Positions 1 to 5,369 of a DNA stretch of 8,409 bases are shown in pieces. Numbering within the stretch: the stretch's first letter is position 1; the number at the start of each line of letters is the position of its first letter. The notes under the pieces were generated by a model. That model was not told where the DNA came from. It saw only the letters and a list, made by a program, of their open reading frames with translations, and searched no databases. Source of the stretch: an uncultured Clostridia bacterium (GTDB lineage: Bacteria; Bacillota; Clostridia; Oscillospirales; Acutalibacteraceae); the NCBI GenBank assembly GCA_946497265.1, contig CAMMKL010000088.1, positions 1 through 8,409 on the forward strand. The letters run 5' to 3'. The translations under genes and the position numbers were made by a program.

Positions 1-157
1 GGAAATGGGGATGCAGATTCCGGAAATAGCCGGAAACAAAGCGTTACAGAGCCTTGACGTCGGCAAAATCCTGCTCTTAGTGGAAAAAGGAGTAATCGGC
101 AAGTTGGTAGAGGTTGAAAGCGCGGAAGGCGATGTTGTTGAGGTCGTGGTGGAATAG
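1..157 (+). CDS. C-terminal end of a SHOCT-like / YvlB-type small protein (partial)
   Basis: An open frame enters from the left edge (first full codon at base 2) and stops at TAG 155-157, giving 51 residues. The visible part contains a proline-containing stretch (MQIPEIAGNKAL), a helix-like segment (SLDVGKILLLVEKGVIGKLV) and a last strand rich in Val and Glu (EVESAEGDVVEVVVE). A final 'LVxVE...G..VEVxVE' tail is typical of the SHOCT-like domain proteins of Clostridia, which are often annotated as YvlB-type or DUF4097-associated. Their molecular role is not established; several sit near envelope-stress or anti-sigma genes. The next gene starts two bases after this stop, so the two are probably translated together. 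The family assignment rests on pattern memory of a short tail and is moderate; that a real gene ends here is fairly sure. Confidence 0.6.
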   Translation, partial: EMGMQIPEIAGNKALQSLDVGKILLLVEKGVIGKLVEVESAEGDVVEVVVE

Positions 158-159
158 GT

Positions 160-417
160 ATGAGGCTATACATGAAAGAACCGAAAAAATGCGGGATCTA
201 TCTCGTACTTCCCACGCGCTTGGCGTTGAACCGCCTTTCGGCCCGCTTACTCTGGAGGGCGCTGCATGCCTCCGGGAAAATGGAGGGTTGTCGGCTGGGC
301 GAAGAGGATCTGAACCGCCTGTTTCGGGAAGTGCTGCGCATAAAACGGAAGTACCGAGGGATGGAACTTGTGGATGTTCGCTGTGTTGACGGGACGGTTG
401 TAAAATTACGTTTATAA
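160..417 (+). CDS. Small basic SHOCT-like hypothetical protein
   Basis: This 85-residue protein starts at ATG 160, two bases after the previous stop. A GGTGG (148-152) lies within the end of the previous gene at a workable distance, so translational coupling is likely. A second ATG at 172 is an alternative start. The protein is rich in Arg and Lys, has no clear signal peptide, and carries a central helical segment (LGEEDLNRLFREVLRIKRKY, about residues 47-66). Its C-terminal strand (LVDVRCVDGTVVKLRL) resembles the tail of the preceding gene (LVEVESAEGDVVEVVVE). The two therefore look like related members of the same SHOCT-like group, one acidic and one basic in this region. The function is unknown. 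A terminator follows directly, so this is the last gene of its operon. Confidence 0.65.
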   Translation: MRLYMKEPKKCGIYLVLPTRLALNRLSARLLWRALHASGKMEGCRLGEEDLNRLFREVLRIKRKYRGMELVDVRCVDGTVVKLRL

Positions 418-420
418 AAA

Positions 421-465
421 ACAGGGATGCTTGTTTTACGGTTTACAAGCATCCCTGTCTTTTAT
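421..465. terminator. Bidirectional intrinsic terminator between convergent operons
   Basis: A perfect 14-bp stem (421-434 with 445-458, core ACAGGGATGCTTGT) has a 10-base loop. It is followed by CTTTTAT on the + strand and, read on the - strand, by a T-run made by the A-run 416-420. It begins four bases after the stop of the + strand gene and also lies downstream of the - strand radical SAM gene, so it can end both operons. The T-tract is better on the - strand side. Confidence 0.85.
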
Positions 466-471
466 GGTCGG

Positions 472-574
472 CCCCTGTTTCCATCAGGGGTGATTGTATG
501 AATGGATATGTTTTTCGGAAACTGTTGCAGATGACCGTTTGATATTTTGTCCCGGTGCCGCACCTGTATGCGGC
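472..574 (-). other. 3' trailer of the metG operon with two short hairpins
   Basis: Between the radical SAM stop codon and the shared terminator are two small stems: GCCGCA/TGCGGC (557-562 with 569-574), directly abutting the stop codon, and CCCCTG/CAGGGG (472-477 with 485-490). Neither is followed by a T-run on either strand, so I do not call them terminators. They may protect the 3' end of the message. No ORF with a ribosome binding site is visible here. Confidence 0.35.
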
Positions 575-1180
575 TTAGTCTTCTATGTAATGCCGGACGC
601 GGAATTTTGCGCCTGCCGACAGGCACAGGCGTTCGCACTCCTTGATTTCCAACTCGGATAAGTCCCGGTCTACCACGCTCATCACGACTTGGGGTACAAA
701 GAAGCTTACGGCGCGGGTAAAACGCAGAATGGCAGGCAACGCCTGAAGCCCAAATTGGGAATGGCAGATTTCGTCGTACCGTTCCGGCGTGGGGGCGTTC
801 AAGCTAATGGAAACCACATCCACCAGCCCGTCGAATTCCGGGGCGGTGGTACGCCCATTGATCAGATCGGAGAGGCCGTTGGTGTTCACACGGATGGAAA
901 TATCTGAGACTGCCCGGATCTTGGCGCAAAGCCACAGCATGTCTTCCAGCCGGCAAGTTGGTTCCCCATAGCCGCAAAAGACCAATTGGGGAAACTGCGT
1001 TAGGTTCCGGCGAAGGATGTCGTTGAGGATTTCCTCCCTGGAAGGTTCTTGAGGAAGCCAGAGGCTGTCGGCGTCGCCCACTCCATCTCCATGGGTACGC
1101 AGGCAGAAATCACAGGCGTTGGGGCAACGGTTGGTCAGGTTCACATAAAGCTTCCCTTGATAAACATAGGTTATGGTCAT
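575..1180 (-). CDS. TatD family-associated radical SAM protein
   Basis: This 201-residue protein carries the radical SAM cluster motif CX3CX2C at C19, C23 and C26 (NRCPNACDFC), which binds a 4Fe-4S cluster that cleaves S-adenosylmethionine. GYGEPT at 70-75 corresponds to the SAM-contacting 'GGEP' motif. Further barrel strands follow (IRVNTNG, VVSISLNAP, VVMSVVD). The length matches the compact 'tatD_link_rSAM' family, which is found next to tatD in Firmicutes. It lacks an obvious C-terminal SPASM domain or second cluster. The start at 1180 has an AGGAG (1191-1195 on the - strand) ten bases upstream. It lies 50 bases downstream of tatD in the same direction. The substrate is unknown; the family and the chemistry class are confident, the reaction is not. 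Confidence 0.9.
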   Translation of the reverse strand: MTITYVYQGKLYVNLTNRCPNACDFCLRTHGDGVGDADSLWLPQEPSREEILNDILRRNLTQFPQLVFCGYGEPTCRLEDMLWLCAKIRAVSDISIRVNTNGLSDLINGRTTAPEFDGLVDVVSISLNAPTPERYDEICHSQFGLQALPAILRFTRAVSFFVPQVVMSVVDRDLSELEIKECERLCLSAGAKFRVRHYIED

Positions 1181-1230
1181 AGTACAGAAACTCCTAAAGC
1201 AGAATGCAAATTGAAATTGGGAAAAGATGG

Positions 1231-2001
1231 TTATAACGAAATGTCAAACAGCCGCATCGCATTTTCCTGTCCCGCGCGCAGGATTTCCTGGACGGGGACC
1301 CCGCGCACCTCGGCGATCTTGGCCGCGGAGTACGCAATGTGGGAGGAATCGCATCGTTTGCCCCGGAATGGCACGGGCGCCATATATGGCGCGTCGGTTT
1401 CCGTCAGCAGCCGGTCGAGCGGGATGCCTGCCGCTACCTCCAGCGGATGGCGTGCATTTTTAAAGGTAACGGCTCCGCCCAAACCGACGTACATGCCCAG
1501 CCGGACAACCTCCTGTGCCATCTCTACACTGCCGCTGAAGCAGTGCACCACGCCTTTGGGACGATATTTCCGTAGCAGGGCCAGGGTATCGCCGTGCGCT
1601 TCGCGGTCGTGTAGGATGATGGGCATCGAAAGATCGCTTGCAAGCTGGAGTTGTTCCTCAAACACCCGCAGCTGGGCTTCCCTTGGTGAAAAATCGTAAT
1701 GGTAATCCAAACCGATTTCCCCCACCGCTACCACGCGTTGGTCTTTTAAGAAGCCGTTCAGCGCGTCCAAATAATCGTCGGGAGCCTCTTCCGCGTCGTG
1801 CGGGTGGATACCCGCCGCGGCCCATACGAAGGGGTATTTCGCGGCCAGGGCCCGGCTGGTTTTACAAGTGCTTAGATTGGTGGCGGCGTTTAGGATGCCG
1901 CACACGCCTTTTTGATGCAGAGATAAAAGCAAACCGTCCCGGTCGGCGTCAAAGGCTTCGTCGTCGTAATGGGCGTGTGAATCAAAAATCAGTGCTTCCA
2001 T
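1231..2001 (-). CDS. tatD: TatD family metal-dependent hydrolase (putative deoxyribonuclease)
   Basis: This 256-residue protein is of normal TatD length. It shows the metal-binding signature of the amidohydrolase-like TIM barrel: DSHAH near the N-terminus (H9, H11), GIHPHD (64-69), GEIGLDYHYD (94-103, E95), ILHDR with H131, HCFSG with H153, and TETDAPY with D203. TatD proteins are cytoplasmic metal-dependent 3'-5' exonucleases on DNA or RNA, linked to DNA repair and, in some bacteria, to D-aminoacyl-tRNA deacylase-like or quality-control roles; the exact substrate here is inferred. Its ATG shares one base with the metG stop codon (TGATG at 2003-1999), so translation is coupled to metG. This metG-tatD order is common in Firmicutes. 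Confidence 0.93.
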   Translation of the reverse strand: MEALIFDSHAHYDDEAFDADRDGLLLSLHQKGVCGILNAATNLSTCKTSRALAAKYPFVWAAAGIHPHDAEEAPDDYLDALNGFLKDQRVVAVGEIGLDYHYDFSPREAQLRVFEEQLQLASDLSMPIILHDREAHGDTLALLRKYRPKGVVHCFSGSVEMAQEVVRLGMYVGLGGAVTFKNARHPLEVAAGIPLDRLLTETDAPYMAPVPFRGKRCDSSHIAYSAAKIAEVRGVPVQEILRAGQENAMRLFDISL

Positions 2002-3929
2002 CAGCGGATCTTGCTCCCTGCGGGGATGTCATCCACAAAAATAACCCGTACATCATTTCCCGCGCAGTCGGCGGCTAGGATCATGCCCTGGCTTTCCACC
2101 CCGCACAAGGTGGCGGGCTTCAGATTGGAGACCAAGATAACATGGCGGCCTACCAAATCTTCCGGCTTATAAAATTGCGCGATACCCGATGCCACGGTAC
2201 GTAAGCCGAACCCATCGTTTAACGTGAGCTTCAGCAGCTTTTTCGCGCGCTTGACCGGTTCGCAAGCGGTGATTTCCGCTACGCGAAGTTCCACCTTGGC
2301 AAAGTCTTCAATGCCGATCTGCGCAATACCCGGAATTCCGCTTTCCCCGGCCTTTTGGGCGGTAAGAAGGTTGTTAAGCGCTTCGATTTCCTTATCCACA
2401 TCAATACGGGGGAAGAGCGTGTCCCCTTTGGTAATCTGTGCATCCGGCGGAAGCAGGCCGAACAGGTTCGCAAAGTCCCAGGTCAGGATGTCCGGCTCGG
2501 CGCCCAACTGCTGCTGAATCAGGGGAGCGGTTTCCGGCATAAACGGGGAAATGAGGATCGAAACGATACGCAGGCATTCGCACAGGCAATAAAGGACGGC
2601 CGCCAGGCGGGGCTTTTGCTCTTCGTCTTTGCCAAGCACCCATGGCATGGTTTCATCAATATATTTGTTGCAGCGGGCGATCAATTTCCAGATCTCCGAA
2701 AGGGCGCCCGAAAATTGGAAGCCGGCCATACATTCTTCGTACCGGTCGCGCAGGGAAACCGCCATATCGATCAGCTCGTTATCGATCGGTTCGCTTTGTC
2801 GTTCAGCCGGTATGGATCCGCCGAAATATTTATTTACCATAGCGGTAGTACGGGAAAGCAGGTTGCCCAGATCGTTGGCCAGATCGGAGTTGATGCGGCC
2901 AATCAAGGCTTCGTTGGTAAACAGCCCGTCCGCCCCAAATGGGATCTCCCGCAGCAGGAAATAACGGATGGCATCCACACCATATCGCCTACAGAGGATG
3001 TAAGGATCTACTACATTGCCTTTGCTTTTGCTCATTTTGGTGCCGTCGCCGAACAGCAGCCAGCCATGGCCATATACCTGTTTGGGAAGGGGAAGGTCCA
3101 GCGCCATGAGCATGGCGGGCCAGATGACCGTATGGAACCGGACGATTTCTTTCCCGACGAAATGCACGTCGGCCGGCCAATACTTTTGAAAATCGGAATC
3201 ATTGTCTGAGCCGTATCCCATGGCGGTGATGTAGTTGGTGAGGGCGTCGAGCCATACGTACACCACATGTTTGGGATCGAAATCAACCGGGATGCCCCAG
3301 GTAAAGCTGGTGCGGGAAACACACAGATCCTCAAGCCCGCTCTTGATAAAGTTAATCATCTCGTTTTTGCGGCTTTCCGGCTGAATGAAATCCGGCTGGT
3401 CTTCATACAGCTTAAGCAGACGGTCGGCGTAGTTGGAAAGCCGGAAAAAATAAGCTTCCTCTTCGGCATGCTTGCACTCGCGGCCGCAATCTGGGCATTT
3501 GCCGTCTTTGAGCTGGGTTTCCGTCCAGAAAGATTCGCAGGGGGTGCAGTACATCCCCTCGTATTTCCCTTTGTAGATATCGCCCTTTTCATACAGGGCA
3601 CGGAATATTTTTTGAACGGCTTTTTCGTGATAAGCGTCTGTCGTACGGATGAAACGGTCGTTTGAGATATTCAATAGCTTCCAAAGGTCACGAAATACCG
3701 ACACAATCCGATCGACGTACTCCTTTGGCGAAATGCCCGCCTCGGCGGCTTTTTGCTCTATTTTCTGGCCGTGCTCGTCCGTACCGGTCAGAAACATCAC
3801 GTCATAGCCCTGCATTCGTTTATATCTTGCAATCGCGTCGGTTGCCACGGTACAGTAGCTGTGCCCAATGTGGGGGTTGCCCGACGGATAGTATATCGGG
3901 GTGGTGATGTAAAAGGGTTTCTTGCTCAT
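2001..3929 (-). CDS. metG: Methionine--tRNA ligase, long form with C-terminal tRNA-binding domain
   Basis: Charges tRNA-Met with methionine in the cytoplasm. The 642-residue product has the class I signatures HIGH (20-23, after YYPSGNP) and KMSKS (298-302). A zinc knuckle of four cysteines (C128, C131, C145, C148) lies in the connective peptide. An anticodon-binding helical domain follows, and then a C-terminal EMAPII/Trbp111-like OB-fold (about 538-642, beginning IGIEDFAKVELRVAEI), which helps dimerisation and tRNA binding. I chose the ATG at 3929 (MSKKPFYITT) because a strong TAAGGAGGT lies seven bases upstream. An in-frame extension to 3977 would place that site inside the gene and adds unrelated residues. 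It is the first gene of the metG-tatD-radical SAM operon. The leader of about 52 nt is too short for a T-box or SAM riboswitch. Confidence 0.97.
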   Translation of the reverse strand: MSKKPFYITTPIYYPSGNPHIGHSYCTVATDAIARYKRMQGYDVMFLTGTDEHGQKIEQKAAEAGISPKEYVDRIVSVFRDLWKLLNISNDRFIRTTDAYHEKAVQKIFRALYEKGDIYKGKYEGMYCTPCESFWTETQLKDGKCPDCGRECKHAEEEAYFFRLSNYADRLLKLYEDQPDFIQPESRKNEMINFIKSGLEDLCVSRTSFTWGIPVDFDPKHVVYVWLDALTNYITAMGYGSDNDSDFQKYWPADVHFVGKEIVRFHTVIWPAMLMALDLPLPKQVYGHGWLLFGDGTKMSKSKGNVVDPYILCRRYGVDAIRYFLLREIPFGADGLFTNEALIGRINSDLANDLGNLLSRTTAMVNKYFGGSIPAERQSEPIDNELIDMAVSLRDRYEECMAGFQFSGALSEIWKLIARCNKYIDETMPWVLGKDEEQKPRLAAVLYCLCECLRIVSILISPFMPETAPLIQQQLGAEPDILTWDFANLFGLLPPDAQITKGDTLFPRIDVDKEIEALNNLLTAQKAGESGIPGIAQIGIEDFAKVELRVAEITACEPVKRAKKLLKLTLNDGFGLRTVASGIAQFYKPEDLVGRHVILVSNLKPATLCGVESQGMILAADCAGNDVRVIFVDDIPAGSKIR

Positions 3930-3936
3930 CGTTTCT

Positions 3937-3945
3937 ACCTCCTTA
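3937..3945 (-). promoter_or_regulatory. Strong Shine-Dalgarno sequence that fixes the metG start
   Basis: On the - strand this reads TAAGGAGGT, seven bases before ATG 3929-3927. It is nearly a full anti-16S match and rules out the upstream in-frame start at 3977. Confidence 0.9.
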
Positions 3946-3988
3946 TTTGGTGCTTGGCATTGAAAGGCGCGCACCACGTTATCTACTT

Positions 3989-4016
3989 ATTATACCATTT
4001 TATAGGAAGAATTCAA
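3989..4016 (-). promoter_or_regulatory. Sigma-A-type promoter of the metG operon
   Basis: On the - strand, TTGAAT (4016-4011) and a perfect TATAAT (3994-3989) are separated by 16 bases. The expected start of transcription is near 3982, giving a leader of about 50 nt. The -35 box lies just past the T-run of the terminator of the upstream small gene, so the two units are packed without free space. Confidence 0.75.
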
Positions 4017-4051
4017 TAAAAAAATAGGGCGTTTCCAATTGGAAACTGCCC
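4017..4051 (-). terminator. Intrinsic terminator of the small membrane-protein gene
   Basis: Read on the - strand, GCCC and GTTTCC pair with GGAAAC and GGGC around an AATT loop (4041-4046 with 4031-4036, then 4048-4051 with 4027-4030, one bulged base at 4047). A run of seven T (the A-run 4018-4024) follows. It starts eight bases after the stop codon of the 47-residue gene, which supports that gene as a real transcription unit. Confidence 0.8.
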
Positions 4052-4059
4052 CGTATCGA

Positions 4060-4203
4060 TTATTGCAGCGCGGCCAACAGCACCGACCCGAACATCAGTA
4101 CCGCAATGACCAAAGCGACGATCCGGACCCAAAGGGTTCTCGGTTCCGTTTTCTTTTTTGGCCGGTGGTTCATCTGTATTTTTTGCCCTTTACGATTTGC
4201 CAT
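4060..4203 (-). CDS. Small single-span membrane protein, 47 residues
   Basis: ATG at 4203-4201 opens a 47-codon frame ending at TAA 4062-4060. The N-terminal half is strongly basic (MANRKGQKIQMNHRPKKK). It is followed by EPRTLWVRIVALVIAVLMFG and SVLLAALQ, in which about residues 24-46 form one hydrophobic helix. Positive charges before the helix predict an N-in membrane anchor. A GGAAGG (4215-4210 on the - strand) sits six bases before the ATG; a second in-frame ATG at 4173 lacks such a site. A promoter (4262-4234) and a terminator (4051-4017) frame the gene exactly. Similar very short basic-plus-one-helix proteins are common in Clostridia as hypothetical proteins; no function is known to me. 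The framing signals make coding likely. Confidence 0.72.
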   Translation of the reverse strand: MANRKGQKIQMNHRPKKKTEPRTLWVRIVALVIAVLMFGSVLLAALQ

Positions 4204-4233
4204 AGGAAACCTTCCTTTTCAAAAGTTAAGTTT

Positions 4234-4262
4234 ATAATAGCGCTGCGTTTCCGGCAGTGCAA
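4234..4262 (-). promoter_or_regulatory. Promoter of the 47-residue membrane protein gene
   Basis: On the - strand, TTGCAC (4262-4257) and TATTAT (4239-4234) are separated by 17 bases. The predicted transcript begins near 4227, about 24 bases before the ATG. The -35 box is only a three-of-six match but the spacing is ideal. It is divergent from the cobO promoter. Confidence 0.6.
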
Positions 4263-4311
4263 GGGGAGAATTGTAAATTCTTTTGAAAATTAGGCGCCTA
4301 TCCCTTTCTTG

Positions 4312-4320
4312 TGTTATACT
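4312..4320 (+). promoter_or_regulatory. Extended -10 promoter of the corrinoid adenosyltransferase gene
   Basis: TGTTATACT matches the extended -10 form (TGnTATAAT, one mismatch). No good -35 box is found at 16-18 bases; a TTGAAA at 4283-4288 is too far (26 bases). The leader would be about 33 nt, with no room for a cobalamin riboswitch. Confidence 0.55.
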
Positions 4321-4359
4321 ATGAATGGAAAAAGAAGCAAAACCGAGGGATAGGGGGCT

Positions 4360-4887
4360 TTGAATTTGGAAAAAGGGCTTATTCACATTTATTGTGGGGA
4401 CGGCAAAGGAAAAACCACCGCAGCCGTAGGGCTTTGTGTTCGCGCTGCCGGCCATGGCAAGCGGGTGGTTTTTGTGCAGTTTTTGAAAAGCGAATCGTCC
4501 GGGGAACGGTCTGTGCTGCGGATGCTTCCTCAAATCGTGGTATTCCCTTGCCCGCATAGCACAAAGTTTACTTTCCAAATGACAGAAGAGGAAAAAAGAG
4601 AAGAAGCGCGGGCCTGTTCCAGCCGCCTTTGTGCCGCATGGAAAGAGGCGGAAAAAGCTGATATGCTGGTACTTGACGAGGTGTTTGGCGCGCTTTCCGC
4701 CGGATTATTGTCAGAGGGCGAGGTACTTACCGGGCTCAGGAAAAAACCGAAAGGGCTGGAAGTGGTACTGACAGGCCGGGACCCCGCCCATTTTTTTCTG
4801 GAAATTGCCGATTATGTTACCCAAATGAAAAAACAAAAACATCCCTATGAATCGGGTACGGGTGCGCGTAAAGGGATCGAGTATTAA
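4360..4887 (+). CDS. cobO: Cob(I)yrinic acid a,c-diamide / corrinoid adenosyltransferase, P-loop type
   Basis: Transfers the adenosyl group of ATP to the cobalt of a reduced corrinoid, forming the adenosylated cofactor in cobalamin synthesis or salvage. The 175-residue product has the family's P-loop at 13-20 (GDGKGKTT), a Walker B-like LVLDEVFGAL (103-112), VLTGRDP (136-142), and the typical C-terminal tail HPY..G.GARKGIEY (161-175). It corresponds to the CobA/CobO/BtuR family rather than PduO or EutT. The start is a TTG at 4360 with GGGGG (4352-4356) close upstream and GAGGGA (4345-4350) at a more usual distance; no ATG fits, and a second TTG at 4366 is possible. No other cobalamin gene is in the window, so it stands alone here. 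No strong terminator follows it. Confidence 0.93.
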   Translation: MNLEKGLIHIYCGDGKGKTTAAVGLCVRAAGHGKRVVFVQFLKSESSGERSVLRMLPQIVVFPCPHSTKFTFQMTEEEKREEARACSSRLCAAWKEAEKADMLVLDEVFGALSAGLLSEGEVLTGLRKKPKGLEVVLTGRDPAHFFLEIADYVTQMKKQKHPYESGTGARKGIEY

Positions 4888-4979
4888 TCTGGGGGCTTAC
4901 TGCAATTGGTTAAAGTTGTTTATGAAAAATATGTGAATAAGATGTTAAAAAATATCGTGATTTTTGTTGATGTATGCCA
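4888..4979 (+). other. AT-rich spacer between cobO and the small RNA promoter
   Basis: There is no ORF with a ribosome binding site and no convincing terminator. The only inverted repeat is a weak AAAAAT/ATTTTT pair around 4948-4965. How cobO transcription ends is not visible; it may run on into the RNA locus downstream. Confidence 0.4.
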
Positions 4980-5008
4980 TTGCTTTTTTCCGGATAACCC
5001 GATATACT
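4980..5008 (+). promoter_or_regulatory. Promoter of the orphan RNA locus
   Basis: TTGCTT (4980-4985) and TATACT (5003-5008) are separated by exactly 17 bases. Transcription is expected to begin near 5015. The first start codon with a good ribosome binding site downstream is at 5370, beyond a strong terminator, so the promoter appears to serve a non-coding RNA. Confidence 0.7.
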
Positions 5009-5014
5009 AACTGC

Positions 5015-5236
5015 ATAACATAAGCGTTGCCCAATGTTGCGTTTTCTGTGATAGAAACCGCAGGCGGCCCCTGCGGGGATTCCGCCCCTTCTGGAGCAGG
5101 GCGGCGGGTGGATTAACTAACTATACGTCCGGCGTTGTATGCGCAACTCATTTTTTCCCTGTTCTGTTGCGTAATCCTATTTCTGCGATTAGCTTGATGC
5201 CTCTTGCGGTAAATTACCGTGGGAGGCATTTTTTTT
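5015..5236 (+). ncRNA. Putative structured small RNA (6S RNA is one candidate)
   Basis: A promoter, about 220 nt without a plausible ORF, and a strong terminator define an independent RNA. Local stems are TTTCT/AGAAA (5043-5047 with 5053-5057), CCGCAGG/CCTGCGG (5058-5064 with 5070-5076) and CCGCCC/GGGCGG (5082-5087 with 5099-5104). Longer-range pairs are GGATTA/TAATCC (5110-5115 with 5172-5177) and a closing helix AAGC/GCTT (5022-5025 with 5192-5195). A GC-rich central arm flanked by pyrimidine-rich single strands, together with the segment GCCCAATGTTGCG near the 5' end, is reminiscent of 6S RNA, which binds the sigma-A RNA polymerase holoenzyme. This identity is a guess from layout. The motifs of cobalamin, T-box, SAM, FMN, TPP, SRP, RNase P and tmRNA were looked for and not seen. 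Confidence 0.55.
5197..5236 (+). terminator. Strong intrinsic terminator of the small RNA
   Basis: A 14-bp stem (5197-5210 with 5216-5229; ATGCCTC pairs with GAGGCAT, then three G-T wobbles, then CGGT/ACCG) has an AAATT loop and runs into eight T (5229-5236). It separates the RNA locus from the ROK-fold gene. Confidence 0.9.
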
Positions 5237-5266
5237 GTCTATTTCGCGCTAAATAGTAGATAGGAA

Positions 5267-5303
5267 TTGACAAAAAGTATTATTTTCGGTAAGCTAATTA
5301 TAT
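5267..5303 (+). promoter_or_regulatory. Probable promoter region of the ROK-fold gene
   Basis: A perfect TTGACA stands at 5267-5272 after the terminator. The -10 is unclear: TAAGCT (5290-5295) has 17-base spacing but matches only three of six, while TAATTA and TTATAT (5295-5303) match better but lie 22-25 bases away. A promoter is expected because the terminator just upstream isolates the gene. Confidence 0.45.
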
Positions 5304-5321
5304 CAAATATTCGTTGAGGTT

Positions 5322-5344
5322 GGAGCGTATTTGTGTATAGCTCC
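5322..5344 (+). other. Hairpin in the 5' leader of the ROK-fold gene
   Basis: GGAGC (5322-5326) pairs with GCTCC (5340-5344), and TAT (5328-5330) with ATA (5337-5339), leaving one bulged G and a six-base loop. It ends 10 bases before the Shine-Dalgarno sequence AGGGAGG (5355-5361). There is no T-run, so it is not a terminator; it could stabilise the message or affect translation. Confidence 0.4.
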
Positions 5345-5369
5345 GCTAAAAGCTAGGGAGGCAGAAAGC

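Noticed and set aside
472..490. A second terminator between the convergent operons
   Set aside because: The CCCCTG/CAGGGG stem is only six pairs and has no T-run on either strand; the stem at 421-458 is far better.
1049..1699. A 216-codon open frame on the + strand
   Set aside because: It spans the radical SAM start, the spacer and tatD on the opposite strand; low-complexity Ser/Arg-rich translation and no start signals.
2355..3209. A 284-codon open frame on the + strand
   Set aside because: It lies wholly antisense to metG, whose protein is clearly recognisable with HIGH and KMSKS. The antisense frame has no ribosome binding site or family motif and is a codon-bias shadow.
3930..3977. An N-terminal extension of metG to ATG 3977
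   Set aside because: The extra 16 residues include the strong Shine-Dalgarno sequence and do not resemble the start of methionyl-tRNA synthetases, which begin near KPFYITTPIYYP.
4888..5236. A cobalamin riboswitch next to cobO
   Set aside because: No B12 box (GCCACTG) is seen, the locus lies downstream of cobO and not in its leader, and its own terminator precedes an unrelated gene.
5331..5369. An earlier TTG start for the ROK-fold protein
   Set aside because: It falls in the loop of a leader hairpin, lacks a ribosome binding site, and the ATG at 5370 has AGGGAGG at ideal spacing.
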